Shown here piece by piece: positions 63,832 through 64,000 of a stretch of 64,000 nucleotides of DNA. Under the pieces are notes generated by a model, which searched no databases, was not told the DNA's origin, and was given only the letters and a program-made list of their open reading frames with translations. Position 1 is the first letter of the stretch. The number at the start of each line of letters is the position of its first letter. The DNA is from Microbispora rosea (lineage in GTDB: Bacteria > Actinomycetota > Actinomycetes > Streptosporangiales > Streptosporangiaceae), in assembly GCF_900156315.1 (NCBI RefSeq), contig NZ_FTNI01000009.1, forward strand, positions 203,961 through 267,960, in the 5' to 3' direction. The position numbers and the translations under genes were made by a program.

Positions 63832-64000
63832 ATGAGAATGACCACCCGGATACTCGCCGCGTCGGTGCTCGGCCTGGCCCTCGCCGGCGCGGCCACCCCC
63901 GCCATGGCCGACGACGACCCCGCCACCGGCGGCGTGGATGTGTCGGTGAACATCCAGCCCACCACCACCCCCGGCCAGCTGTCGATGACCGTGGCCGACA
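63832..64000 (+). CDS. Start of a secreted protein, cut by the window end
   Basis: Only the first 56 residues are seen. They hold a signal peptide (MRMTTRILAASVLGLALAG with AATPAMADDDP) and a beta-rich start (GGVDVSVNIQPTTTPGQLSM). The style matches actinobacterial secreted surface proteins with Ig-like or WxL-like domains, but this cannot be settled from the fragment. GGAG lies about 8 nt before the ATG. It follows the M14 gene on the same strand with a hairpin between them. Confidence 0.7.
   Translation, partial: MRMTTRILAASVLGLALAGAATPAMADDDPATGGVDVSVNIQPTTTPGQLSMTVAD

Overview
The window is very GC-rich, densely coded DNA with many GTG starts, purine-rich ribosome binding sites and 4-bp start/stop overlaps. 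Two paralogous DUF574-type S-adenosyl methyltransferases, an NsrR with the C-x5-C-x5-C cluster motif, a SigR-type sigma factor, a GAF-ANTAR protein, a DUF4239 protein and a Pls/PosA-type synthetase all point to a filamentous actinomycete, plausibly a Streptosporangiales member (for example Microbispora, Nonomuraea or Streptosporangium). The family assignment is inference. I saw no rRNA, tRNA, CRISPR array, insertion sequence or phage genes; this reads as an accessory-rich arm of a chromosome.

Layout. 0-8 kb: the end of a TetR gene, then a ribbon-helix-helix regulator, DUF4097 protein and DrrAB-type ABC exporter in one operon headed by a phased operator array; then a DUF574 methyltransferase, a VOC protein, an ACT-domain membrane protein and a divergent aldo-keto reductase/LysR pair. 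8-14 kb: a 47-residue CHC protein, a deleted inositol-phosphatase pseudogene, an acyl-CoA synthetase, a protein-isoaspartate methyltransferase, an isochorismatase-like hydrolase, and a nitric-oxide module (nsrR, hmp) with matching 25-bp operators. 14-27.7 kb: beta-glucosidase with divergent LacI, aldo-keto reductase with divergent AraC, MarR with an MFS exporter, STAS and GAF-ANTAR signalling proteins, and an FMN oxidase followed by an acyl-CoA dehydrogenase/SDR operon with divergent TetR.

27.8-34.2 kb: a 1350-residue Pls/PosA-type synthetase (adenylation, carrier, membrane segments alternating with three beta-helix domains), a glutamine-amidotransferase-fold protein and a secreted M1 peptidase, together a candidate poly-amino-acid or isopeptide locus. 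34-51 kb: a TetR remnant, a DUF6098 protein, a giant HAMP-repeat hybrid histidine kinase with six exact 276-bp repeats, an FAD oxidoreductase, a secreted CBM2-PL11 rhamnogalacturonan lyase, an M50-CBS protease, a SigR-like sigma factor without an adjacent anti-sigma factor, a LigD-type phosphoesterase fused to a dead ligase domain, and a secreted 5'-nucleotidase.

51.1-56.6 kb: an isolated, translationally coupled three-gene operon encoding a DUF559-type nuclease, a winged-helix-like adaptor and a 1199-residue protein carrying two separate P-loop ATPase modules, the second HerA/FtsK-like. It matches no named system I recognise and is my best candidate for an undescribed DNA-targeting (defence or repair) system. 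56.6-64 kb: TetR/aldo-keto reductase pair with four 13-bp direct repeats and a 17-bp palindrome, a Pro-rich surface protein with a DUF4239 membrane protein, an NAD(P)-binding SDR, a secreted M14 carboxypeptidase, and the start of another secreted protein cut by the window edge.
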